Below are positions 1-6,936 of a stretch of 16,914 nucleotides of DNA, piece by piece. This stretch comes from Clostridiales bacterium. Lineage in GTDB: Bacteria > Bacillota > Clostridia > Lachnospirales > Lachnospiraceae. The first letter of the stretch is position 1; each line of letters starts with the position of its first letter. The notes under the pieces were generated by a model. It worked only from the letters and a program-made list of their open reading frames with translations. It ran no database searches and was not told where the DNA came from. Made by a program: the position numbers and the translations under genes. Location of the stretch: contig JAJQBM010000157.1 in the NCBI GenBank assembly GCA_021203285.1, positions 1 to 16,914 of the forward strand, written 5' to 3'.

Positions 1-195
1 GGGGACGCCGGTGCTGGCCGTCGGCGGCGTGCGGAATCCGATGTAAAACACCTTATTCGGATCCTCATTGGCGACCACGACAACCTTCGCGCCGGTCTTT
101 TTGTGCACCAGATAATAGCCCTCGGAGTGAATGTCCGCAAGGTCCCTGTGCTGCCTGATCTCATATGCATCTGTTCTGTCCAAATTCTGTTTCAA
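1..195 (-). CDS. Insulinase-family (M16C, PreP-like) metalloprotease, N-terminal 65 residues only
   Basis: Partial gene running off the left edge; 65 codons are present. Reading leftwards, the start is TTG at 195-193, chosen because a GGAGG sits 8 bases ahead of it and no ATG is nearby in frame. The protein begins MKQNLDRTDAYEIRQHRDL and continues with HSEGYYLVHKKTGAKVV, then VANEDPNKVFYIGFRTPP and ASTGVP. That stretch is the usual opening of PreP/Cym1-type M16C peptidases, large zinc proteases that degrade peptides in the cytoplasm. The zinc motif HxxEH would normally follow directly after the 'TGVP' where the window ends, so catalytic integrity cannot be judged. It follows the cold-shock gene on the same strand with a strong hairpin between them. 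Identification is from recognised wording of the family; no search was done. Confidence 0.8.
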   Translation of the reverse strand, partial: MKQNLDRTDAYEIRQHRDLADIHSEGYYLVHKKTGAKVVVVANEDPNKVFYIGFRTPPTASTGVP

Positions 196-224
196 AATAA
201 ATTCCTCCGGTTTATTTGTTGGGA

Positions 225-250
225 AAGGGCTGTCCTTTCGGACAGCCCTT
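225..250 (-). terminator. Strong hairpin between cspA-like gene and M16C gene (terminator-like, weak U-tract)
   Basis: Perfect 11-bp inverted repeat (225-235 with 240-250) closing a 4-base loop that reads GAAA on the minus strand, a GNRA tetraloop. It lies about 50 bases past the stop of the cold-shock gene and 30 bases before the TTG start of the protease gene. After the stem the minus strand reads TCCCAACAAAT, so there is no real U-tract. It may be a weak terminator, a partial attenuator or a 3' end stabiliser for the short cold-shock transcript. Confidence 0.55.
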
Positions 251-302
251 CAGATCTCTATCATTCATCTGTCTATGTAACAACCACGCAATATGTAAGG
301 AA

Positions 303-500
303 CTAAATCCGTCTTACATTCGCAGCCTGCACACCTTTGTCACCTTCGATGACATCGAACTCAACCTCTTCGTTCTCTTTGAGCTCTTTGTAGCCATCCA
401 TGGCGATCGCGGAAAAATGAACAAATATGTCATTACCTTCGGCATCTGAGATAAAACCATAACCCTTTTTGGCACTGAACCATTTGACCGTACCCTGCAT
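303..500 (-). CDS. Cold-shock protein, CspA/CspB family (65 aa)
   Basis: Small single-domain nucleic-acid binding protein that acts as an RNA chaperone in the cytoplasm. At 65 residues it is exactly the family length. The two RNA-binding motifs are visible: RNP1 as KKGYGFIS near residues 11-18 and RNP2 as DIFVHFSAI near residues 24-32; the opening [16 protein letters not shown] is typical. The start ATG at 500-498 has a GAAGGGAG ribosome binding site 6 bases upstream. It has its own promoter (558-586), a short leader of roughly 50 bases with a hairpin, and a hairpin after the stop codon (TAG), so it is probably a single-gene unit. Which paralogue (cspA, cspB, cspC) cannot be told from the sequence. 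Confidence 0.95.
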   Translation of the reverse strand: MQGTVKWFSAKKGYGFISDAEGNDIFVHFSAIAMDGYKELKENEEVEFDVIEGDKGVQAANVRRI

Positions 501-522
501 AGCAAACTCCCTTCTCTAAACT

Positions 523-542
523 GGAATATCAAAAAATATCCC
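523..542 (-). promoter_or_regulatory. Hairpin in the cold-shock gene leader
   Basis: On the minus strand GGGATAT at 542-536 can pair with ATATTCC at 529-523 (7 bp including one G-U), closing a U-rich 6-base loop. It lies between the predicted transcription start and the ribosome binding site (507-514). Cold-shock mRNAs are often controlled through leader structure, so a temperature-sensitive role is possible, but this is inference from position only. Confidence 0.35.
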
Positions 543-557
543 TTTTTTAACCTCTAT

Positions 558-586
558 AAAGTAGCACACAAGCGCCCGTTTGTCAA
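558..586 (-). promoter_or_regulatory. Promoter of the cold-shock gene
   Basis: Minus-strand consensus TTGACA (586-581), 17-base spacer, then TACTTT (563-558) preceded directly by TGC, an extended -10 motif. The perfect -35 and the TGn offset the poor -10 match. Transcription would start about 50 bases ahead of the cold-shock ATG. Confidence 0.65.
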
Positions 587-627
587 CTCATCCGGCCATT
601 TCTCCGCCGATTTTCATCTAAATATTT

Positions 628-1571
628 TCACTCAGGCTTTGATTTCGACGCCTTTTCGTAGGAAACCGTAACCTGTGGGAACGGAATCTCAATCTGATTC
701 TCATCCAGCGCGTACTTGACATTCTCTGTCAGCCGCCACTTTACCTCCCAAAAATCATCGGTCTTCACCCAGACCATCAGGCCGATCACGACGGAGCTCT
801 CCGCCAGCTCATCCACGAAAACCTTTACCGGCTCACCCTCCAGAAGCTTCGGCTCCTCCTGTGCAACACGGGAGATCACTTCCTTCGCCTTCCGGATGTC
901 TGCGTGGTAGGAAATCCCCACCTTGATATCGACACGGCTGCGATCCTGCTGCGTCATGTTCGTCAGGCTGGAACCGGTCAGATTCGCGTTCGGGACGACA
1001 ATCACCTTGTTGTCCAATGTCACCAGCTTTGTGTAAAAAAGCTGGATTTCCATCACTTTCCCCTCGTTGCCGCTGGTATCCTCCTTGATATAGTCTCCGA
1101 CCTTAAACGGATGAACCATCAGGATCAGCACACCGCCGGCAAAGTTGGACAGCGTTCCCTGCAGGGTAAGGCCGATGGAGAGACCCGCCGAGCCGATGAT
1201 AGCGATGACCGAGCTGGCTGTAATACAGAACTTCCCCAGCACGATCAGAATCAGCACACAATACAGCACTACTCGGATCATGGCCTCCAAGTGCTGTTTC
1301 ATGCTTTCATGCCGGTCTCCAGAGAGGTCTTGTCCAGCGAACGACAAATCGCCTTCATGGCAAACCGGATGATCCTCCTGCCGATCAGGAGAACAATCAC
1401 GGCAATAATCACCTTCATGCAGAAATCCAGAACCGTCGGCAGTGAATCCTGAAAATACTGTACCAGCGTATTCCAACTGACAAAATTCACATTGTTCGAC
1501 ACAGTCTCCGTGATAGTCTCCGCGACGTCCTGCGTCTGGGTGGAAAGTGTGTAAATCACAGATAAGCTCAT
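628..1571 (-). pseudogene. mscS: MscS-family mechanosensitive channel, frameshifted by an 8-bp tandem duplication
   Basis: MscS-type channels are inner-membrane proteins that open under membrane tension to release solutes on osmotic downshift. Two overlapping reading frames together make one full-length protein of about 311 residues. The first (start ATG 1571, GAGGTG 6 bases upstream) encodes the N-terminus and TM1 (near residues 46-64) and ends at TGA 1301-1299 after ...SLETGMKA. The second, open from the ATG at 1302, continues QHLEAMIRVVLYCVLILIVL and carries the pore helix GSAGLSIGLTLQG, the NFAGGVLILM segment and the cytoplasmic domain beginning PFKVGDYI. Removing one copy of the duplicated GCATGAAA (1297-1312) restores ...LETGMKQHLEAM. 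A Cys appears in KFCIT, where I recall the family usually having Gly. It is the last gene of the serC-serA-DUF1015 run, 40 bases after DUF1015. It may be dead, reversibly switched by slippage, or made as two coupled pieces. Confidence 0.85.
1297..1312 (-). repeat. Exact 8-bp tandem duplication (GCATGAAA x2) inside mscS
   Basis: Two adjacent perfect copies, 1305-1312 and 1297-1304, reading GCATGAAA on the minus strand. The extra 8 bases shift the frame. The second copy also places an ATG (1302-1300) overlapping the TGA (1301-1299) of the upstream frame as ATGA, an arrangement used for translational coupling. A GGAG lies 6 bases before the first ATG of the repeat. Confidence 0.95.
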
Positions 1572-1611
1572 GGTGATCACCTCATACCCTCTGAGAAATC
1601 ATGGTAATGAT

Positions 1612-2850
1612 TCAGCGCAAAGAATGTATAAACAGGCCGCTGCGCAGCTTCGGCTCAAACCATGTGGACTTCGGGGGCATGAGAAGCCCGGCATCCGCCA
1701 CCGCAAACAGTTCCTGAATCGATGTCGGATACATGGCAAACGCAGCCTTCGCATCCGCATGGCAACGGCGCTCCAGCTCATCCATTCCCCGGATCCCGCC
1801 GACAAAATCAATTCTGGCGTCAACCTTCGGGTCTTCAATCCCCAGCACCGGCGTCAGCAGCAGATCCTGCAAAAGTGAGACATCCAGCCCCTTCACGGGA
1901 TCGCCCGGAATATCCTCCGGCCGAATGGCGCACAGATACCATCTCTCGTCCAGATACATGGTAAAAGTCCCCTTTCGGTTCGGTTTTCTCTCCGTGCCTT
2001 CCAGCAAAGAGACATCAAAAATCTTATTCATGGCATCAAGGAAGTCTTCCGAAGACAGGCCGTTCAAATCCCGCACCACGCGGTTATAATCCATGATGCG
2101 AAGCTCCTCATCCGGGAAGAGCACCGAGAGGAAGTAGTTAAACTCCTCTGTGCCGACATAATCCGGATGCTGCCCGCGGCGCTTCACACCCACCTTGACA
2201 GCGGAAGCCGCACGGTGATGTCCGTCCGCGATATAAATCTGTCCGATTCCGGCAAACGCCTCCTCGATCGCCTGAACATCTGCGCCCGCGTCGATGATCC
2301 ACACCCGATGGCCGATCCCGTCCGGCGATGTAAAGTCATACTCCGGCAGGGACTCCTTCACACAATTTGCCACCGCATTCACCGCATCGTTGGAACGGTA
2401 TGCCAGAAAGATCGGGCCGGTCTGCGCATCACAGATATCCACATGGCGGATGCGGTCCTGCTCCTTTTCCTCGCGGGTATTCTCGTGTTTTTTGATCACC
2501 CCATTCAGGTAATCATCGATGGCGGCGCAGGCCGCAATCCCGGTCTGCGTCCTCCCGTCCATGGTCAGCTCGTAGATATAATAACAGGGCTTCTCCTCTG
2601 TGATAAAATCCCCTGCTGCAACCATATCCCAGAGGATATCATGCGCCTTTTGGTACACCTCCGGCGCATACATATCCATCGAATCCTCAAACTGCGTCTC
2701 CGCGCGGTCTATCCGAAGAAAGGACTTCGGCTCGCGCAGAACCTCCGCCTTCGCCTCCTCGCGGTTGTACACATCATAGGGGAGCGCCGCAATGCGCGGC
2801 GCCTTCTCCCGGCACGGCCGGATCGCCGCAAACGGTTTGATATCTGCCAT
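1612..2850 (-). CDS. DUF1015 family protein (412 aa)
   Basis: Cytoplasmic protein of the DUF1015 family; biochemical role not established. The family marks are clear: ALPYDVYNREEA at residues 22-33, the charged KKHENTREEKEQDR at 120-133 and the near-invariant ADGHHRAASA at 208-217. There is no signal peptide or membrane segment. The start ATG at 2850 has AAAGGAG 6 bases upstream and lies 11 bases after the serA stop, so it is surely co-transcribed with serC-serA. I recall this serC-serA-DUF1015 order as common in gut Clostridia, which suggests a job tied to serine or phosphoserine metabolism; that link is guilt by association. Its length is normal for the family and no defect is visible. Confidence 0.9.
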   Translation of the reverse strand: MADIKPFAAIRPCREKAPRIAALPYDVYNREEAKAEVLREPKSFLRIDRAETQFEDSMDMYAPEVYQKAHDILWDMVAAGDFITEEKPCYYIYELTMDGRTQTGIAACAAIDDYLNGVIKKHENTREEKEQDRIRHVDICDAQTGPIFLAYRSNDAVNAVANCVKESLPEYDFTSPDGIGHRVWIIDAGADVQAIEEAFAGIGQIYIADGHHRAASAVKVGVKRRGQHPDYVGTEEFNYFLSVLFPDEELRIMDYNRVVRDLNGLSSEDFLDAMNKIFDVSLLEGTERKPNRKGTFTMYLDERWYLCAIRPEDIPGDPVKGLDVSLLQDLLLTPVLGIEDPKVDARIDFVGGIRGMDELERRCHADAKAAFAMYPTSIQELFAVADAGLLMPPKSTWFEPKLRSGLFIHSLR

Positions 2851-2861
2851 ATCCGACTCCT

Positions 2862-4025
2862 TTATTTGATGACGCGCACCCGCAGCACACCCTCAATGTT
2901 CTTCAGCTTTTCCACGACCTCCGGCGTCACCGGGGTATCCAGATCCAGCAGGGAGTAGGCATACTCTCCGCGGCTCTTGTTCGTCATATCCGAGATGTTG
3001 ATGCCCGCATCCCCGCACACCGCGGTATACTGGCTGATCGTATTCTTGACGTTTTTGTGGATCACCGCGATCCGCCCCGCGCTGGTGCACACGCCCATGC
3101 AGCAGTCCGGATAGTTGACGGAATGCGCGATATTGCCGGTCTGAATGTAATCAATGATCTCATTCACCGCCATGATCGCACAGTTGTCCTCGGACTCCTC
3201 CGTGGATGCCCCGAGATGCGGGATCACGAGACACCCCTTGGCTCCCGCTGTCGTCGGGTTCGGGAAATCGACCACATATCTGCGGATCTTCCCGGCCTCC
3301 AGAGCTTCCACCATCGCTTCCTCGTCCACCAGCGTATCACGGGCGAAATTCAGCACCACCGCGTTCTCCTTCATGGAAGCAATCGCCTCTCTGCTGATCA
3401 TCCCTCTGGTGGAATCCATCAGCGGGACATGGATGGTGATGAAATCACAATTCTTATAGATATCCTCCGCGGAATACACATGCTGTACGCTGTTGGAGAC
3501 ATTCCATGCAGAATTCAGGGAGAGGTACGGATCGTAGCCCAGAACGTTCATCCCGAGGGCAACCGCCGCATTGGCAATCCGCACGCCGATCGCGCCGAGG
3601 CCGATCACGCCCAGCGTTTTCCCCATGATCTCGGTTCCGGCAAAAGCCTTTTTCGCCTTCTCTGCCGCCTTCGCAATTCCGGCATCGTCCTTATTTTCAA
3701 TCACCCAGTCCATACCGCCCTTGATGTCACGGCAGGCCAGAAGCATACCAGCAATCACGAGCTCCTTCACGCCGTTGGCGTTGGCGCCGGGCGTGTTAAA
3801 GACGACAATGCCCTGCTGCGCACATTTATCCAGCGGAATATTGTTGACTCCGGCTCCTGCGCGGGCAACCGCCAGAAGGGAATCCGGAAGCTCAAGGTCA
3901 TGCATGGCCGCGCTGCGGACCAGCGCCACCTCCGCCTCATTCAAATCATCTGTCTTCTCATAATTATCCGGCAGCAGCTCCAGTCCGCATGCCGCGATCG
4001 GATTTAAGCAGGTATATTTTACCAT
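2862..4025 (-). CDS. serA: D-3-phosphoglycerate dehydrogenase, short form with one ACT domain (387 aa)
   Basis: Oxidises 3-phosphoglycerate to 3-phosphohydroxypyruvate with NAD, the first step of serine synthesis. The start ATG at 4025 (MVKYTCLNPIAACG) is preferred over an in-frame ATG at 4049 because GAGGGTG lies 6 bases before it, whereas the upstream ATG has none. The NAD-binding glycine motif GLGAIG is at 142-147. Catalytic Arg lies in NFARD (R229) and catalytic His in IPHLGASTEE (H270). The usual DVFExEP segment with the catalytic Glu reads instead VVDFPNP (252-258), which I recall as normal for this short clade. An ACT domain from about residue 317 (GRIAVIHKNVKN) suggests allosteric control by an amino acid, probably serine. 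It follows serC by 30 bases and leads into DUF1015. Confidence 0.95.
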   Translation of the reverse strand: MVKYTCLNPIAACGLELLPDNYEKTDDLNEAEVALVRSAAMHDLELPDSLLAVARAGAGVNNIPLDKCAQQGIVVFNTPGANANGVKELVIAGMLLACRDIKGGMDWVIENKDDAGIAKAAEKAKKAFAGTEIMGKTLGVIGLGAIGVRIANAAVALGMNVLGYDPYLSLNSAWNVSNSVQHVYSAEDIYKNCDFITIHVPLMDSTRGMISREAIASMKENAVVLNFARDTLVDEEAMVEALEAGKIRRYVVDFPNPTTAGAKGCLVIPHLGASTEESEDNCAIMAVNEIIDYIQTGNIAHSVNYPDCCMGVCTSAGRIAVIHKNVKNTISQYTAVCGDAGINISDMTNKSRGEYAYSLLDLDTPVTPEVVEKLKNIEGVLRVRVIK

Positions 4026-4055
4026 TTCAAGCACCCTCTTTTCTGTCATTTATAT

Positions 4056-5138
4056 TCAGGCATTCTCTTTCTCAAACTTCTTCATGAACTCTACCAGCGC
4101 CTTTACGCCCTCGATCGGCATCGCGTTATAGATGGAAGCGCGCATACCGCCGACGGTACGATGACCCTTCAGGTTTTCCAGTCCGGCTGCCTTGGCCTCC
4201 TTTACAAACTTCGCCTCCAGATCCTTGTCGCCGATGATTAACGGCACATTCATCAGGGACCTGTCTTCCTTGCGGACAGTTCCCTTGAACATGGTGTTGT
4301 TGTCCAGATAATCATACAGGATCGCTGCCTTCTCCTCGTTGCGCTTCTGCATCGCCTCGAGGCCGCCCAGATTCTTGATCCACTTGAACACCTTGCCGCA
4401 GATATAAATCCCATAGCACGGCGGTGTATTGTACATGGATCCGTTGTCTGCCTGTACCTTCAGGTTTAACATGGACGGCACATACGCCGGCAGGTCATCT
4501 CGGAGCAGATCCTCGCGGATGATCACGATCTGCACGCCGGCCGGTCCGATGTTCTTCTGGACGCCGCCGTAAATCACGCCGTATTTCTCAACATCGATGG
4601 GGCCTGCAAGGAAGCAGGAGGACACATCCGCCACCAGCGTCTTGCCCTTGGTGTTGGGCAGCTCATGGTAGGTCGTCCCATAAATCGTGTTGTTCTGGCA
4701 GATGTAAACATAGTCCGCATCCTCGGAGATCGGCAGGTCGGAGCAATCCGGAATATAGGAAAACGTCTTATCCTCGGATGTCGCGATCTTGTTCGCCTTT
4801 CCGTATTTCTGCGCCTCTGCGTAGGCTTTCTTCGCCCACTGGCCGGTCACGATGTAATCCGCCACGCCGTTTTTCATCAGGTTCATCGGAATCGTCGCAA
4901 AATGGAGCGCCGCGCCACCCTGCAAAAACAGCACTTTGTAGTTGTCCGGGATTCCCATCAGATCCCGCAGATCTGCCTCTGCCTCATCGATGATCTCCTG
5001 AAACATGGCGGAGCGATGGCTCATCTCCATGACGGACATCCCGCATCCGCGGTAGTCAAGCATCTCCTCCTGTGCCTCTTTCAATACTTCCTCCGGCAAA
5101 ACCGCCGGACCGGCTGAAAAGTTATATACTCTGCTCAT
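4056..5138 (-). CDS. serC: Phosphoserine aminotransferase (360 aa)
   Basis: PLP-dependent class-V aminotransferase that converts 3-phosphohydroxypyruvate and glutamate to phosphoserine, the second step of serine synthesis; it can also serve in vitamin B6 synthesis in some bacteria. The opening MSRVYNFSAGPAVLPEEVL is diagnostic. The PLP lysine is K195 in YGGVQKNIGPAG. The conserved C-terminal GHRTVGGMRASIYNAMP is at 325-341. The start at 5138 is chosen over the in-frame ATG at 5144 because AGGAGG ends 6 bases before 5138 but directly touches 5144. It comes first in a serC-serA-DUF1015 group and follows ilvB after an AT-rich gap of 80 bases that holds a candidate promoter. No phosphoserine phosphatase (serB) gene is in the window. 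Confidence 0.96.
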   Translation of the reverse strand: MSRVYNFSAGPAVLPEEVLKEAQEEMLDYRGCGMSVMEMSHRSAMFQEIIDEAEADLRDLMGIPDNYKVLFLQGGAALHFATIPMNLMKNGVADYIVTGQWAKKAYAEAQKYGKANKIATSEDKTFSYIPDCSDLPISEDADYVYICQNNTIYGTTYHELPNTKGKTLVADVSSCFLAGPIDVEKYGVIYGGVQKNIGPAGVQIVIIREDLLRDDLPAYVPSMLNLKVQADNGSMYNTPPCYGIYICGKVFKWIKNLGGLEAMQKRNEEKAAILYDYLDNNTMFKGTVRKEDRSLMNVPLIIGDKDLEAKFVKEAKAAGLENLKGHRTVGGMRASIYNAMPIEGVKALVEFMKKFEKENA

Positions 5139-5162
5139 TTTCATCCTCCTGTCCCATTCGTC

Positions 5163-5192
5163 ATTTTATGGGCTGAATATAATTTATTGCAA
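5163..5192 (-). promoter_or_regulatory. Candidate internal promoter for serC-serA
   Basis: Minus strand TTGCAA (5192-5187), 18-base spacer, TAAAAT (5168-5163) in the AT-rich ilvB-serC gap. The predicted start would give a leader of about 20 bases with the AGGAGG. The -35 is a 4 of 6 match, so this is only a candidate; it would let the serine genes be expressed apart from leuB-ilvD-ilvB. Confidence 0.4.
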
Positions 5193-5218
5193 TAGCGCCA
5201 AGGTAAAACCACAGCGTC

Positions 5219-6904
5219 TTATTGTTCGTGTGCTTCCAGATCCTGCTTGTCAAACGCATCGCTGATCGGGGCTCCCGGAGCCACCATCGGCCAGACATTA
5301 TCGAAGCTGCCGATCATACAGTCAATCACCACCGGGGTCTTTTCTGCGAGCGCCTCCGCAAAAGCGGCTGCGAACTCTTCCCTCGTGGAGACGCGAACAC
5401 CCTTTGCCCCCATCCCCTCGGCAATCTTGACAAAATCCGCGCCGTCAGAGAAAACGGTGTTGGAAAAACGGCTCCCGTAGAACAGCTCCTGCCACTGGTG
5501 AACCATGCCGAGAACGCTGTTGTCAATCACGATCTGAATCAGCGGAAGCTGTTGGCGGACTGCCGTCATGATCTCGTTTAAGTTCATTCGGAAGCAGCCG
5601 TCCCCGGCGATATTGATCACCTGCGTATCCGGATGTGAGATCTGTGCGCCGATGGCGGCTCCCAGCCCGTATCCCATGGTGCCCAGCCCTCCGGAAGACA
5701 AGAAGCTCCGCGGATGTCTGTACCGGTAATACTGCGCAGCCCACATCTGGTGCTGCCCCACCTCGGTGACAATGATAGCCTCTCCGTGCGTCTGACGGTC
5801 AATCTCCTCCATGACGAAGGGACCGGTCAGTCCCGGCTCCGTGTAAACCATTGGATACCGGGTCCGAAGCTCCTCGATCCGTGTCATCCACTCACTGTGA
5901 TCCTGTTTCTCCAGAAGTCCGTCCAGACGGATCAGAATCTCCCTGATATCGCCGACGATGCTGGCATCTGTCACAATATTTTTGTTGATCTCCGCCGGAT
6001 CCGCATCAAACTGCAGAATCTTCGCATGCTGCGCGAAACGGCTGGCATCGCCGATGACACGGTCGCTGAAACGCGTGCCGATGGCGATCAGCAGGTCGCA
6101 CTCGCTCACCCCGTAATTTGACACCTTCGTGCCGTGCATTCCCAGCATCCCGGTGTAATTCGGTTTGGTCTCATCGTAAGCGCCCGTTCCCATGAGGGAA
6201 TTGCACACCGGCGCATCGACCTTTTCCACAAACCGCGCCATCTGCGCCGAGGCATCGGAAATCACCGCGCCGCCGCCCACAAATATGTAAGGCTTCTCCG
6301 ACTGACGGATCATGCGAACCGCCGTCTCCAGGTCCGCCTCCGTGATCTGCTCTGTTGAGCGCGCAATCGGCGGAATGTGCTGGAAGGTGAAGTCCGCCTT
6401 CGCAGCCGTCACATCCTTTGGAATATCTACCAGCACCGGCCCCGGCCGCCCAGTTTGGGCGATGCGGAACGCGCGCCGGATCACATTGGCAAGGTCGTTG
6501 ACATCCTTTACGATAAAATTATGCTTCGTGATCGGCAGGGTGATGCCGGTGATATCCACCTCCTGAAAGCTGTCCTTTCCAAGGAGGGAAACTCCGACAT
6601 TGCATGTGACCGCCACGAGCGGCACCGAATCCATGTAAGCGGTGGCAATCCCCGTGACCAGATTGGTCGCCCCGGGTCCGCTGGTGGCAAAGCAAACGCC
6701 CACCTTCCCCGTGGAACGCGCATATCCGTCCGCCGCGTGGGAAGCCCCCTGCTCATGGGAGGTCAGCACATGGCGGATCTCATCACTGTGCTTATATAGC
6801 TCATCATAGACATTCAGAATCGCGCCGCCCGGATAACCGAACACGGTATCCACGCCCTGCTCCTTCAAGCATTCAATCACAATCTCTGATCCTGTCAGCT
6901 GCAT
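5219..6904 (-). CDS. ilvB: Acetolactate synthase, catalytic (large) subunit (561 aa)
   Basis: Thiamine-diphosphate enzyme that condenses two pyruvates to 2-acetolactate, or pyruvate with 2-oxobutyrate, at the head of valine, leucine and isoleucine synthesis. Visible: opening MQLTGSEIVIECLKEQGVDTV, catalytic Glu in SHEQGA (E51), the LLGKDSFQEVDI loop, and the ThDP/Mg motif from GDG (434-436) to the Asn of VIDN (462). The C-terminal MVAPGAPISDAF is typical of biosynthetic AHAS rather than the catabolic alsS type. Length is normal. The start at 6904 has AGAGGA about 10 bases upstream, slightly long. It lies 32 bases after ilvD. No regulatory small subunit (ilvN/ilvH) follows; the next gene is serC, so any small subunit must be elsewhere. 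Confidence 0.96.
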   Translation of the reverse strand: MQLTGSEIVIECLKEQGVDTVFGYPGGAILNVYDELYKHSDEIRHVLTSHEQGASHAADGYARSTGKVGVCFATSGPGATNLVTGIATAYMDSVPLVAVTCNVGVSLLGKDSFQEVDITGITLPITKHNFIVKDVNDLANVIRRAFRIAQTGRPGPVLVDIPKDVTAAKADFTFQHIPPIARSTEQITEADLETAVRMIRQSEKPYIFVGGGAVISDASAQMARFVEKVDAPVCNSLMGTGAYDETKPNYTGMLGMHGTKVSNYGVSECDLLIAIGTRFSDRVIGDASRFAQHAKILQFDADPAEINKNIVTDASIVGDIREILIRLDGLLEKQDHSEWMTRIEELRTRYPMVYTEPGLTGPFVMEEIDRQTHGEAIIVTEVGQHQMWAAQYYRYRHPRSFLSSGGLGTMGYGLGAAIGAQISHPDTQVINIAGDGCFRMNLNEIMTAVRQQLPLIQIVIDNSVLGMVHQWQELFYGSRFSNTVFSDGADFVKIAEGMGAKGVRVSTREEFAAAFAEALAEKTPVVIDCMIGSFDNVWPMVAPGAPISDAFDKQDLEAHEQ

Positions 6905-6936
6905 AATGTCTGGTTCCTCTTTTCTATATATTCATG

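Noticed and set aside
1572..1581. 10-bp palindrome GGTGATCACC before mscS
   Set aside because: It overlaps the ribosome binding site but is too short and tight to fold; most likely chance.
1597..1612. Short inverted repeat AATCAT/ATGATT at the end of DUF1015
   Set aside because: Only 6 bp, AT-rich and with no T-run; too weak to call a terminator.
5186..5195. Palindrome TATTGCAATA in the ilvB-serC gap as an operator
   Set aside because: Only 10 bp in an AT-rich spot; it overlaps the proposed -35 of serC but nothing else supports a binding site.
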